Below, one piece after another: positions 1 through 10,223 of a stretch of DNA of 64,000 nt. Position numbers and translations under genes: made by a program. This DNA comes from Selaginella moellendorffii (lineage: Eukaryota; Streptophyta; Lycopodiopsida; Selaginellales; Selaginellaceae). The notes under the pieces are model-generated. The model saw only the letters and a list, made by a program, of their open reading frames with translations, was not told the DNA's origin and made no database searches. Where the stretch lies: the NCBI RefSeq assembly GCF_000143415.4, contig NW_003314302.1, positions 1,057,820-1,121,819 of the forward strand, in the 5' to 3' direction. Position 1 is the stretch's first letter, and each line of letters begins with the position of its first letter.

Positions 1-2126
1 ACTCCGAGAACGTCAGCTTCCTGATTTCATTATAGATGCTCTCCACGTCCAAAGTGGGACTGCTCAGCTTCGCTGTGGCTGCTGCGTTCTCTTCCATCAG
101 GTCTTTGGTGATGTCTATCTCGTCCAGAGCATCCTTGATACCGGCGAGTGCATCATTCTGGGACGAAGCTGAAGATGACGGGGGAGACATGTTGTACTCT
201 CCGGATCGAAGGCCCAGGTAGTATTCGTACAATCCTGGTCTTGGCGAGTGACCCTTTCCCGCAAGTTTTGCAGGTGCTGCGGTGGCACTGGATTGCTTAT
301 TGGCTTCAACACCTGCATGCTCACAAGTCATTTGGTGCAAAGAGCGTTTGCAAACTCGGCAACTTACAGGAAAGAATTGTTTCAAGGTGAGTTGACGTTC
401 TTAGCTCTTCGAGGTTTTCACTTTGAGTTGACAAGATTTCATCAGTCTTCTCTTCTTTGCCAGGTTCCGGTTCGTTCTGCCAAAAGCGAAAAAACAGTGA
501 TCTATCTATCTAGATGCGATTTCAGTGGCGTACCTTAGCTTGGTCCGGAATTGTGTCGGATGTCTTTTTTTCTTCGTCTCGCACAAGGTCGTGGTGAGTG
601 ACAGCCTTTTCCGCTAACTCACTGGTCACTCTCTGCACAATGGCTTTCAGAGCAGCTGCCGCAGACGCCGAAAGCAAATCGCCTTCCTCGTCTCCAACAC
701 CGAACGAAGCTCTTGTCGACAGAGCCGGTGATTTAGACGAGGCTCTGCTTCCCGCAGCTGGCGAAGGCGCATATGGCGAGACTTTTCCATTTCTCTCGGA
801 TACAGCCGGTGAACTTTTGCTATCTTTCAACGAAGCCAACGAGGCCCTCGACGTGTTTTTGCTCGAGCTATCTGCGGCGATGTCAGCTGGAACGGTCTGG
901 GACTTGAAAACCTCGGGAAGTGGAGCAGGTGAAGCGCTCCTGCTGCTATGTCTCTTGGCGATCTCGACTGCCACAGCCGGTGAGGAATGTCTACTAGCCT
1001 GACTTATAATCTGTGCCGGCGACGGGCTTCTGCTAACATGCCTCCTGAAACTACTCAACAGTTGCCTAGGAGAGGATGCTCTGGATTCTACGTCTGCATG
1101 CGCTGGTGATGGTGCTCGAGACGATGCTTTCGACTCTGCAGCAGAATGCAACACCGGTGCCAGCGACAAACCTCTAGACTCGAGGGTGGTGATCTTTGGT
1201 GATGAACCTCTGCACTCGCAAACCAGTGGCCGAGGAGCGGGCGATGGTGTCCTGCTGCTAAGTCTCCTCAAAGTGGAGTTTGCACTCTCTTCCAACTTTT
1301 CCTGACTGACAACCGGAACTTCAGCCGCAGGTACTTCGGATGGCGGCGATGGAGCTCGCGGCGATGGAGCTCTTGACGAGGCTCTGGATGAAGCTCTCGA
1401 CTCGGCGGCTAAGGCTGCCGAGGCAACGAGATCGTCGGGAGGAAGAAGCTCTTGTGAAGCCGCGACGATCGGCTCAGCGGCAGGAGAAGCTGCAGTGCTT
1501 TTCGGTGTCGAGGCTCGGGAATCCGTGACGTTTGGCTGCGGAGCTGGTGTTCTGATAAGCTGCTGTCTCCTCGCCGAGAGTAACGAAGAGGTACTAGTGA
1601 AGTTTATATTCACTGCTACATTCCTCTCCTCCAACTTCTCTATCACCGATTGACAGGAGTAGCAGAGTTGGAACTCGGGTGGTGGCGATGGAGCTCTGAT
1701 CAATCCAGCAGCAGTGGAAGTATCCAAAGCAGGCTCCAGGATCTCGGCCTCCAAAACTTGGGCGGTTTCCACAACCTCGGCAGTGTCCACTACTTCGGCA
1801 GTAGCGGAGGAATCCAAGCCAGGCTCGGCGAATTCAGCAGCAGCTGGGAAGTCCCCGGAGTCGAGAGTAGCGGCGGATTGCACGTCACTTCCAAGTTGCG
1901 TCGCGATTGAATCGCTCGTAGGCCGGGGCGAAGAACTGGAATCTCTGAAACTCGGGCCAATCTGTGGCCGTGGAGCCGGCGAGGGCGATCGAGCGGCGAC
2001 TTCTTCGTTTCTCTTCGCTGCTGCCAAGGCACAAGAGGTGCTTTTGTTGCAATTCGCCGCTCTCACACTCTGCGCGACGTTCCCTACTGCTGTTTCAGTG
2101 CTCTCTTTCGATGCTCCACACCCCAT
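1..2126 (-). CDS. Predicted N-myristoylated Ser/Pro/Ala-rich protein, 3'-truncated by window edge
   Basis: My model has three exons: 2126-534, 476-368 and 312 to beyond base 1. The introns (477-533 and 313-367) are 57 and 55 bases, with GT/AG ends and continuous phase; the second donor is GTAAGT. The protein starts MGCGASKE, a textbook N-myristoylation signal (Gly2) with Cys3 as a possible palmitoylation site, so membrane attachment is likely. Most of exon 1 is low-complexity and full of short Ser-Pro and RASSRAPSP-type repeats, which could be phosphorylation sites, with a small CYSC motif near residue 155. Exon 3 holds the only compact-looking part, a PGLYEYYLGLRSGEYN stretch followed by an acidic, probably helical segment (DALDEIDITKDLMEE). 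I do not recognise the family. The start is divergent from the SWIB gene. The splicing model is inferred; the exon 1 reading frame itself is directly visible. Confidence 0.6.
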
Positions 2127-2779
2127 TTTCCACAGAAAAGAAGAATCTTTGCTCTCGCGCTCGCGCTAGAAGAAGATGGCTCCTTCTCCTTCGTTCATCG
2201 TGCCCTAAAAACCATAACTAACTATCGCGCGGCATTTTTCTCTTTTGAATGCCAGCCGTTGGATGGGAGCGACGAAAATCTTCCATACTAGGAGAGAGCA
2301 TATTCTCCGGGGTCACCTACCCACATTTAGAAAAGCGCGCCTTACGGATAGGATTTTTAATCCAACGGTCGATCGCGTGGCGCATTCCGGAGTGCCCAAT
2401 CGTGCGGCTGGGACGAGCTGACGGTACGGGTACGGCAGACCCCTTCGTTCTGCCGCATCCTTAGTGCTCGAGGCTTTGATCGTCCGTCGCCGGGGAAAGG
2501 AAAGCTCCCTAGGGCACTGGATCTGGAGCGCACAGCAGCGGCATTGCCAGGGCCAGATCGATCTTGCTCGTCGCGGCGGCCAGGAGTTTGTAGCGCGCGG
2601 CCGAGGTTTGTAGGAGAGAGAGGGATTTCCCGGCGGAGCTGCTAGCCCGCTGTGTTGGCGGGATCTCTCCGGCTCCGGCATGAGAGCGGCATTCTAAGGC
2701 GCTAGAATCTCAGCTAGGGCTTTGCGAGCGCGCGATTCTCTTTGTCGGAAATCCCCCGGTCTTTCTCGAGAATCCTGCC
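2127..2779. promoter_or_regulatory. Divergent intergenic region between the myristoylated-protein gene and the SWIB gene
   Basis: These 653 bases separate two start codons that point away from each other, so both core promoters and 5' UTRs must lie here. I see no clear TATA box for either gene. The right half (about 2460-2780) is GC-rich and probably SWIB 5' UTR. No ORF here has a recognisable product. Confidence 0.5.
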
Positions 2780-4018
2780 ATGGCGACGACAACGGCCTCC
2801 CCAGAAGCGGCCATAGCGGAGGCGTCGCTAGTGGCGGATAGCGACATTGTCCGAGAGATTGGGCTGGTTCTCAACAGCGCCGACTTGTCCACCACGTCCA
2901 TGAGCGACATAAGGGCGGTGCTGGAGAAGAACTTGGGGGTGGAGCTCGCCCACAAGAAGGATTTCATCCGGCAGCAAGTCGATGAGTTCCTGGCACACAA
3001 CACGAGCCTGGGATCCTTGGTCAAGGGCGACGAGGAGGCGAATGCCACTGCTCCGGCGCAGGAGGAGCAGCAGGGCACTGCCGAGGATTCGCTTCCAAAC
3101 GATCAGGAGCTCGAGCAATTCAGAGAGAACATCGAGCTCGCGATCGAAGACAGGTAACTCTCTTCTTTTCTAGTTCGTTTGTTTTTCTTTGTTTTGTTCT
3201 TTTGGGTTCTAATGCCGCTCTTGTGTTGCAGTACTCCCAAGGAGAAGAAGAAGCGGGGAGGACTTAACAAGCTCTGCCGTCTCTCGCCGGAGCTCCAGGC
3301 AATTATAGGAGAGGAATCCTTGCCTAGGACCCAGGTAGGCTTGTTTTTCTTTTCCTGAAAGCATTTTTTTAGCTTGCTTGCATTGCTCGTCTCGTCGTCA
3401 GGTGGTGAAGCAGCTCTGGGTTTACATCCGTGCTCACAACTTACAAGATCCCGAGAACAAGAGGAACATCATTTGCGATGATCCCTTGCGTGAGCTGTTT
3501 GGGACGGACCAAACTGACATGTTCCAAATGAATAAGCTTTTATCCAAGCACATTTGGACTATAACCGAAGAGGGTGAGTGTTTTGGCTTTTGCCCGAGTC
3601 AAAATGGTGACCACAAAGATTGCTTCCTTGATTGTGCAGGGGCCGAAGATTCGGAGCCCAAGACAAAGAGGCAGAAGAAGGATTCCGGGAAAGGGAAAGC
3701 GTCGGGATTCCTTGTCCCATCTCCGATCTCAGACGCCCTCCAAAAGTTTTTTGGTACTGGCGAAAGCGAGGTGACGAGGAGCGAGGTCGTAAAGCGGATT
3801 TGGGACTACATTAGGAGCAACCAACTTCAGGTAGCTCTCAACGACAAAACTCTCTCTTTTCTCACAGGTTTAATGTTGCGTTTACTTGTGCGCAGGATCC
3901 TACCGATAAGAAGAAGATCCTCTGTGACAATAAACTACAGGAGCTTTTTGAATGCGATAGCTTCTTGGGGTTTACCATGCCCAAGCTTCTGGCCTCGCAC
4001 TTCGTGACATCCTCCTGA
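2780..4018 (+). CDS. DEK_C and double SWIB/MDM2-domain chromatin protein (UAF30/BAF60b-like)
   Basis: Five exons, 2780-3153, 3232-3334, 3402-3573, 3640-3830 and 3896-4018, join in frame to a 320-residue protein ending in TGA. All introns have GT/AG ends and are 65 to 78 bases. Residues about 20-75 match a DEK C-terminal domain (VREIGLVLNSADLSTTSMSDIR followed by an LGVELAHKKDFI stretch). A lysine-rich linker leads to a first SWIB domain (LCRLSPELQ, VVKQLWVYIRAHNLQDP, FQMNKLLSKH). After a basic linker there is a second SWIB domain (VVKRIWDYIRSNQLQDP, LFECDSFLGFTMPKLLASHF). Plant proteins with this DEK_C-SWIB-SWIB order are nuclear and related to yeast Pol I upstream activating factor subunit UAF30 and SWI/SNF BAF60b. 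The length is typical and nothing is missing. The exact partner complex cannot be read from the sequence. Confidence 0.9.
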
Positions 4019-4420
4019 CTGACACAACCGGTGAGCAATTTCATCTGCCTAGTTCCCAGAAACTTTGTCTAACGTCGAGCTTTCCCTGGCAGGTCACAAT
4101 AAGGTAAAGGACATATACACTATACTTCCTTGCTCGCGAAGCTACAAAACACTCACACAGCAGACAGGAACTCATAGGTACGTGAATCGTGATCTTCCTC
4201 ACGACATAGTATATTTATAATTGCAGATAGACAGACTTCTGTTACTACTACTGAAGCTTTGTGCTGCTGCTGGTGGCTATTGCTTCTAAGAGAAGCATTT
4301 CAGCTCACAGGGGCAGTAGAACACTGACTGTAATTTCTATTAACTTTTGTATTCATTCTTGGAAACGAAAGACTGTCTAGAGCTCCGGGAAGATGAAAAC
4401 GATCGATAAGATGTTGGATC
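4019..4420. other. Intergenic, convergent 3' ends
   Basis: This gap of about 400 bases lies between the SWIB stop and the stop of the minus-strand QxW gene. A pair of splice-like sites (GTGAGC near 4031 and a CAG near 4093) suggests a possible intron in the SWIB 3' UTR. No coding potential is seen. Confidence 0.4.
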
Positions 4421-4878
4421 TCACACTTTCTGGAGCTGCCAAAGCTGATTAGTCAGCCGATCAGGATGGCAGTCTTGGAAGTCTATAAGCGAACTTCCTA
4501 TTCGAAAAAAGCATAGAAGTGAGAATCTTACCACCTCCTTGGGTGCTATTCCATGACGCAGGTAAAGACCGCTCCTTTCATTCATCAGAGCGAATCCAAA
4601 GCCACCATAAGCATCCTGGAAGCGGCCCAAACGGAACGATTGCTCCCAGATCTAAACAACAGGAAACGTAAATTGTGAGACAGACAAACAAACAAGAAAG
4701 GAAGAACGAAAACCTGAGCGTCGTCCCCATCCTTTAAGTTGGTTAGAATCGCAGACCCATTCTTGTCGATTGAAACAACTTTAGAAGACGTTGAAACGAT
4801 TCTTAGCTTCTGGGATGACGATACTTCATCAAACACACCAACAAGAAGAAGAAGAAGAAGAAGGAAGAAGACAACCAT
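4421..4878 (-). CDS. Small secreted QxW-type beta-trefoil candidate
   Basis: Two exons, 4878-4714 and 4651-4421 (62-base intron), give 131 residues. The start is the ATG directly before a strong signal peptide (MVVFFLLLLLLLVG); the reading frame is open further upstream but that part is not hydrophobic or conserved. The mature part has KLRIVSTSSKVVSIDKNG, AQIWEQSF, YLRHGIAPKE and a final NQLWQLQKV. A paralogue at 54174-54782 has the same order of blocks. The recurring Q-x-W-like positions and short beta-strand-like blocks resemble one beta-trefoil (ricin-B-type carbohydrate-binding) repeat unit; that assignment is inferred. Compared with the paralogue it lacks the third-exon middle part (WNSGTEDVRGG region), so it is either a shorter family member or has lost that section. 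A tandem repeat lies just upstream in its promoter. Confidence 0.6.
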
Positions 4879-5022
4879 GTTTTTGCCAAAGGAGAAGAAG
4901 CCCTTGTAGAAACAAACACAAGAAAAACGCTTGAGGAAGATCGAAAAGAACTGGCTGCGAACTTGGAGGTGAAACACATTTTGTGTTTGTGTCCTTTGTC
5001 CTCTCAAGGACAAAACTATGTG

Positions 5023-5220
5023 ATCAATGGATTCTTCTTACTTCTTAGGAATAAAATCACTCTAAAGTTTTTGTGTTAAGACATAAGCGCATTGCGATAT
5101 GTAATCCATGGATTTTTCTTGCTTCTTAGGAATAAAATCGCTCTAAAGTTAAGACATAAGCGCATTGAGATATGTAATCAATGGATTTTGCTTACTTCTT
5201 AGGAATACAATCACTCTAAG
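5023..5220. repeat. Three-copy tandem repeat spanning the rhodanese-gene stop codon
   Basis: Near-identical units begin at 5023, 5104 and 5177 (spacing 81 and 73). Each contains an ATC-A/C-ATGGATT start, CTTCTTAGGAATA and ATCRCTCTAA. The third unit contains the stop codon of the minus-strand rhodanese-like gene, so the array sits between its 3' UTR and the promoter of the QxW gene. Confidence 0.85.
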
Positions 5221-7850
5221 CATCTTGTGCTATGCTTGGGCCTTCTTGAGTGAATGTAGCATCCTGTTCTTGTTCCTGGGCTTGAGACTCATCTGGCTTA
5301 GACCCATGCTTTGCAGCAGCTTGCACCACTCTGTCCTGCACGGCTGTTGTTGATGGAGAGGTTGCCAACTCCAGTTTACTTGTCCTGGGCTGTCCTCCAA
5401 GCCACTCAAGAATAACCCTGAGTGGCGCTTGCAAAACTCTGGACAGAGAACAAAAGACAATGCAGAGACTTTTAGAGCTGCAAGGCCCAAAAAAGCTTCA
5501 TTTCTACCTCAGATCAGCGGCAAAGTCGTCTGCACTCTCGTATGACTGAAGTCGTTGATAGATTAACTACAAAAGAAGCACCGGTTATACAAAATTGTCG
5601 CTCGAATCAAATCGTCTTTCGGTTTAACCTGTACGATAGCAATCACTCCAAGCAATTGAAGAGTTTTCTCCCACTCTGCCAAGATAGATGGGTATTACCA
5701 ATGGAGTAATTTCTCTCTTCTTACCAGACAAAGCATAAATAGAAGCAAGAGATCCCTGCATTCAAGCAGCGTGATAAGAATAGGATCTTAAGAGCTTGAA
5801 AACATAACCACTGACCACAGCTATAGCAGCTATTCCAGCTGGTTTGAGTTCCTCCACAACTGCCTCGGTTTCCTGGCACGACAAATCTTTGTTACCACAC
5901 AGCAGGACAACTTGCGTTGAAATACAAACCTCCTTGAGAATTTTGAGTGGTGTTTCTTGTCCTTCAGGCTTTTGTCCTAGGCCGGTTTTCAACCAGGCAG
6001 CAAATCCACCCTCTAGACGATACGATCTCTACATGCAAAATTGCAACGTCAGTGGAAGAGAGATCAAACCGGCGATGCCTACTCTTATCCCGACTTTTCT
6101 CAATGCTTTTGCAATTTTCTTCGATTGAGTACCATCAGCGTCCATGACGACAACCTTTGAGGTGGACTGCATTGCAGTCAGAAAGAGTTAGAAATGGAGG
6201 GTTTGGATCCGATTGCTACTCACCGTGACGTTTCTCAAGTTGCAAATCAAGGTTGCTGTTAGCAAGCTATTTACATCATCTGCACTTCTCAAGAGATCTC
6301 GCACAGGACGCTCTACCTGAACTGAAATTTGTATGCATCAGGAATAGAGATATATGCATATATATCCGCTTACCTCCAGGCCAGTAATGCTCGCAAGCTT
6401 AAATCGAGCTCCTCTTCTGACGTCCGGAACACCATCTCGCTCTTTTAATTCCTGGAGTTTTGGCGAGAGAATGAACACCCCCCAATAATCAAGAGTTTGA
6501 GCTAACCTGCGGCCGTACGTCGACGAGCACAACCTTCTCCTTTTTAAGCATGTCAAACACAGTATCTGCCGAAAGATCGCCAGCATAACCACCATACTTC
6601 GAGTCCCAAAGTAAAAACCTGGAAAGGCAAGCCACTCGATTTCTTTCAGTGTTGCATTTACAAACTTCTTACCCCACGTAAGCACTTCCACCTCCAACCA
6701 GAAATATCGGAATGATAGGATTTTCGGGATCAATACCCACGGCTTTTTCCAAGCTCACAGCAGCATCAAAAGACTGTGCATTGTTCCAAAGCATGAACTA
6801 GAGAGAGAAAGAGAAATCACAAAATACCTGATGTAGTACCGAACTCAATGGCGCAAAAACGTTTTGCTCCGCACTGCTCAGGGCGTTCTGTACTTCGGAT
6901 GGCGCTGAGCCTTTCGCTAAGCTGTACACGTCCGATACAGCATGGCCAACTCCTCCAACGCCATTCTTCACGAATATGACGACCTCCTTGAGCGCATTGT
7001 TGACGGGAGTTCCAGTCCGAAAGGGACTCGTAAGATCTATCGAAAGACCGGGGGGATTCGACGACGGCTGATCATCAACCTTCTCCCCAGCTCCCTTTAT
7101 CACCCTCAAGATGGATCCGTTGATACTGTCATACGCGTCCTGGATAGAGTTCTCAGCCTTGTTTATAGATCCTGTGATGGAGTCCCTGATCCCACCGAAG
7201 AAGTTCGCGCCACTCTCTTGGATCTCGGACAGTGTGCTCGAGACATCCTCAGCCGCGCCTTTCAACGCATCGGAGGCCTCCTTCGCGGCCGAAGATAATG
7301 GATTTCCACCCAGCTCTCCTCCATCCGGTACGTCTAGAACACCACCACCTTGACTCTCTTCTCCAGGAGCCAATGAAAAGTCTGGTATCAAGTCATCGCC
7401 ACCTTGGGGTGGTGCTTCCAGCTGAGGAGCTTCCACTGCATCACTGGAAAAAATGCCGGGCTTGGGCAAATCGCTGTCACTGGCAACCTCTGGCAAATAC
7501 ATCGCTCCAGTCCCAGAAGAAAGACTAGAGGCATCATCTCCTGGAAAATTTGATGCTCCAGCACTGGATGAGACATCATCGGCAAGTACTTCATCGACGA
7601 ATTTCAAACCACCGCTGTGAATTCCCTTGTTTCCTAAACTGAAAGCCCTCCACCTCGCAGCAAGCTTGTCCGAGCTAGAAGCAAGATGACTTACAAACGG
7701 TCCATGGGACCGATTCCAGGAAATCTGCGAAGAAAACCATGAATCCGCTACTAGAACACGAGCGAGAGAACTTACCTGAGATCCTGGCGCCGACGCCACA
7801 ACCGGCTTGTAGAGATTGCAATTCACAGCAGCAGTAGCAGCAGTGGCCAT
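5216..7850 (-). CDS. Chloroplast rhodanese-like domain protein (At3g59780-like)
   Basis: Thirteen exons join in frame to 651 residues: 7850-7776, 7724-6828, 6773-6673, 6618-6507, 6451-6374, 6316-6224, 6166-6083, 6028-5930, 5872-5816, 5755-5725, 5675-5629, 5566-5508 and 5438-5216. Introns are about 50-75 bases with GT/AG ends. The first 60 or so residues are Ser/Ala-rich with basic residues and few acids, fitting a plastid transit peptide. Exon 2 encodes an acidic Ser/Gly-rich region with possible amphipathic helices. A hydrophobic stretch (IIPIFLVGGGSAYVG) precedes the rhodanese fold: VVLVDVRPQEL, GVPDVRRGARF, SKVVVMDADGTQS and YRLEGGFAAW. A second hydrophobic stretch (IAAIAVGSLASIYALSEWEK) and a conserved tail (VQAAAKHGSKPDE) follow. 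The usual catalytic-loop Cys is replaced by Asp (VMDADGTQ), so sulfurtransferase activity is unlikely and a structural thylakoid or envelope role is more plausible. Family assignment is from recalled similarity. Confidence 0.85.
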
Positions 7851-8007
7851 GGCGCATTCTTTTCCTTGCGCCTCAGATCATCGTCCCCATACCATCGATC
7901 GAGGAAGAGACCTCGAAATAAATCCCAAACGCTGACGTGGAGTTTGGTATCTGGCACTGCCCAATAGGAGCCGTGACTACGTGGCAGTTTCTCAGCCAAT
8001 AGTACAC

Positions 8008-10188
8008 CTACACGAAGGCCGTAGCATACACATTGGCTAGCAAAATGTAAGTCGTTGGATGCCGGGGATCGACGGCCGAGATTTGTCCTGCGGCTCTCTG
8101 GGCCCTCTCCTCGTCCCCTTGTACGATACAAGACGAGAGCAATGCTCTCCACGCGACTCCATCGGCCTCGTACGGCATGTCTAGGACGAGTTCTTGTGCT
8201 CGATCGATCTGGCCGGATCGTCCCAGGAGGTCAATCATACAAATGTAGTGATCGATCACGAGATTCACACCAAAATCCTTGAGAATTCCCCGGAAAAACG
8301 CGAATCCCTCGTCAAACATCCCGCCATGGCTGCACGCCGACACAATCGACACGAGGCTCGCGAAATTGGGGCCGATTCCTTCGAGCAGCATCCGGAAGAA
8401 CAACTCTAGCATCGATCCCAGCTCGCCAATTCGCGCGTACCCATGGATCATCGCGTTCCACGCCGCCAAATCCCGCCTGGACAGCTCCTCAAAGATGGAG
8501 CTGGTGAGGGAGATATCCCCACACTGGGCATACATGTTTAGCAGGGCGGTCTCGATTTGGGGGTGGGATTCGAAACCCCGACCTCCCTCTGTGATGCGGC
8601 GGTGGATCTCTTTGCCCTGCTCCACGTCGGAAAGATTCGCACAAATCTCCAGCGCCACCGCGAATGTGACTCGATCCGGGGATACATCCATGGCGCGAAA
8701 TAGCGCCAGCGCCTCATCGTTTCTATCGTCCCCGGAATATGCCGATATCATCATGTTCCACGAGACAACGTTCTTTTGGGGCATTTGATCGAAAAATCTC
8801 TCCCTTGCCACGTCAATCTCTCCAAGGTTTATCAATCCCGAAACCATGGAGTTCCACGAAACCACGTCCCTCCGTGGCATTAGATCAAAGAATCTTTCAG
8901 CATGGTCGAAGTACCCGTTCTGGGCATATGCCGCTACCATGGCATTCCAGCTTACCAGATCTCGCCCGTCCATTTTCCTAAAGGTAATTTCCGACTGTTC
9001 GATCTGGCCATTTTGTCCGTACGCCGCGACCATCACGTTCCAAGAAAATATTGTCCACTTACACATTCTTGAGAATAGGGTTCTTGAGGAGTCCAGGTCG
9101 CCATTCTGGGCAAACGCAGCGATCAAGATGTGCCAAGACACAATGTCCGCCTTTGGTAGATCTTCGAAGAGCTCCTTCGCGGCGACCATATCGCGCGCCT
9201 CGGCCTCGGCGGTAAGAATCGCGTTCCAAGAAACGATGTCGGTCGCAGGAAATCTCTCAAACAGGCCTTTGGCATCGAGTAAGCGGCCGATCTGGACGAA
9301 TCCGGAGATCGTCGCGTTCCAGGACACCAGATCCCGCTCAGGCATCGCGTCCAAGCAGCGCGTCGCCTGGTCCATGTCCCCGATCGATGCGTAGGCCGTC
9401 AGGATCGCGTTCCAGGAAACGATATTTCGGCACGGCATCCTCAAGAACATCGTTCTTGCCCAGTCCAGCTCCTGGTTCTCGGCGTAGCAAGTGATCAGGA
9501 TCGTCCAGGAGAAGACATTGGTCTCGGGCGAGAGATCGAAGAGAAATTTCGCCCGAGGCAGCTCGCCGCTCTCGGCATAGGCAGCGACGATCGCGTTCCA
9601 AGACACGACGTTCCTGAGCGGCATCCGGTCGAAGATCTGGCAGGCCTGGAGGAGATCGTCGTGCTGCGCGCACGCCGTGACGATGAAATTCCAGGACGTG
9701 ACATTCCTCTCCCTCATCGCATCGAAGATGGCCAGGGCGCGGCGGAGATCTCCGCTGTGGATGTAGGCAACGAGCATCGCGTTCCAGGACACCACATCCC
9801 TCTCCAGCATCGACGAGAAGATCCTCTCGGCGTCATGGATCTCGCAGCTCTGGGCACAGGCCGTGAGCATCGAGTTCCAGGACACGAGATTCCGGCACGG
9901 CATTCGCTGGAACAGCGCCCCAGCGTGGTGGAATCCAGCGGATTGGAGCGTGGCAGCGAGAAGGATCGTCCAGGAGTAGACATTGCGATCGATGATCCTT
10001 TCGAAGGCAGCGCGGGCGTCTTGGATGCTGCCACAGTCGCCATACATTCTCACCAGGAGATTGCCCAGGTAGGTGTGGCGATCGAAGCCATAGCTGGCGA
10101 GATGCCCGTGCAGGTCCCTAGCGTCTTGGAGAGACTTGAGGCTCCCACACTCGCGGATCCTTGAGGCATATGCCTCGATCGTATACAT
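8008..10188 (-). CDS. PLS-type pentatricopeptide repeat protein, single exon, truncated E region
   Basis: An uninterrupted frame codes for 726 residues from ATG 10188. An upstream in-frame ATG at 10233 would add 15 residues, but the two duplicated copies of this gene start (near 32.5 and 44.1 kb) match only as far as about base 10223, so the upstream ATG lies in sequence brought by the neighbouring retroelement. The protein is almost wholly PPR motifs with the signature VVSWNAMVAAYAQNG repeated more than a dozen times, followed by L-type motifs (LFRAMDVSPDRVTFAVALEIC) and the start of an E region (MPYEADGVAWRALLSSC, YILLANVYA), where it stops. No DYW deaminase domain is present. Such proteins bind organellar RNA for editing, splicing or stability; transport to mitochondria or plastids is expected but the N-terminus is not diagnostic. 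The 3' end is 157 bases from the rhodanese-gene start, same strand. Confidence 0.88.
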   Translation of the reverse strand: MYTIEAYASRIRECGSLKSLQDARDLHGHLASYGFDRHTYLGNLLVRMYGDCGSIQDARAAFERIIDRNVYSWTILLAATLQSAGFHHAGALFQRMPCRNLVSWNSMLTACAQSCEIHDAERIFSSMLERDVVSWNAMLVAYIHSGDLRRALAIFDAMRERNVTSWNFIVTACAQHDDLLQACQIFDRMPLRNVVSWNAIVAAYAESGELPRAKFLFDLSPETNVFSWTILITCYAENQELDWARTMFLRMPCRNIVSWNAILTAYASIGDMDQATRCLDAMPERDLVSWNATISGFVQIGRLLDAKGLFERFPATDIVSWNAILTAEAEARDMVAAKELFEDLPKADIVSWHILIAAFAQNGDLDSSRTLFSRMCKWTIFSWNVMVAAYGQNGQIEQSEITFRKMDGRDLVSWNAMVAAYAQNGYFDHAERFFDLMPRRDVVSWNSMVSGLINLGEIDVARERFFDQMPQKNVVSWNMMISAYSGDDRNDEALALFRAMDVSPDRVTFAVALEICANLSDVEQGKEIHRRITEGGRGFESHPQIETALLNMYAQCGDISLTSSIFEELSRRDLAAWNAMIHGYARIGELGSMLELFFRMLLEGIGPNFASLVSIVSACSHGGMFDEGFAFFRGILKDFGVNLVIDHYICMIDLLGRSGQIDRAQELVLDMPYEADGVAWRALLSSCIVQGDEERAQRAAGQISAVDPRHPTTYILLANVYATAFV

Positions 10189-10223
10189 TCTCCGGCTCTT
10201 TCTAACCTGAAGTTTATTGGTTA

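Noticed and set aside
598-1002. 134-codon plus-strand frame
   Set aside because: Antisense of the Ser/Pro-rich exon; open only because of base composition.
5756-5815. Rhodanese gene ending at the in-frame TGA after YSYHAA
   Set aside because: A GTCAGT donor and later exons restore the conserved LSEWEK and AAAKHGSKPDE parts, so this is read-through into an intron.
8279-9394. Plus-strand frames of 169 and 182 codons
   Set aside because: Antisense shadows of the repetitive PPR gene, with no conserved motif.
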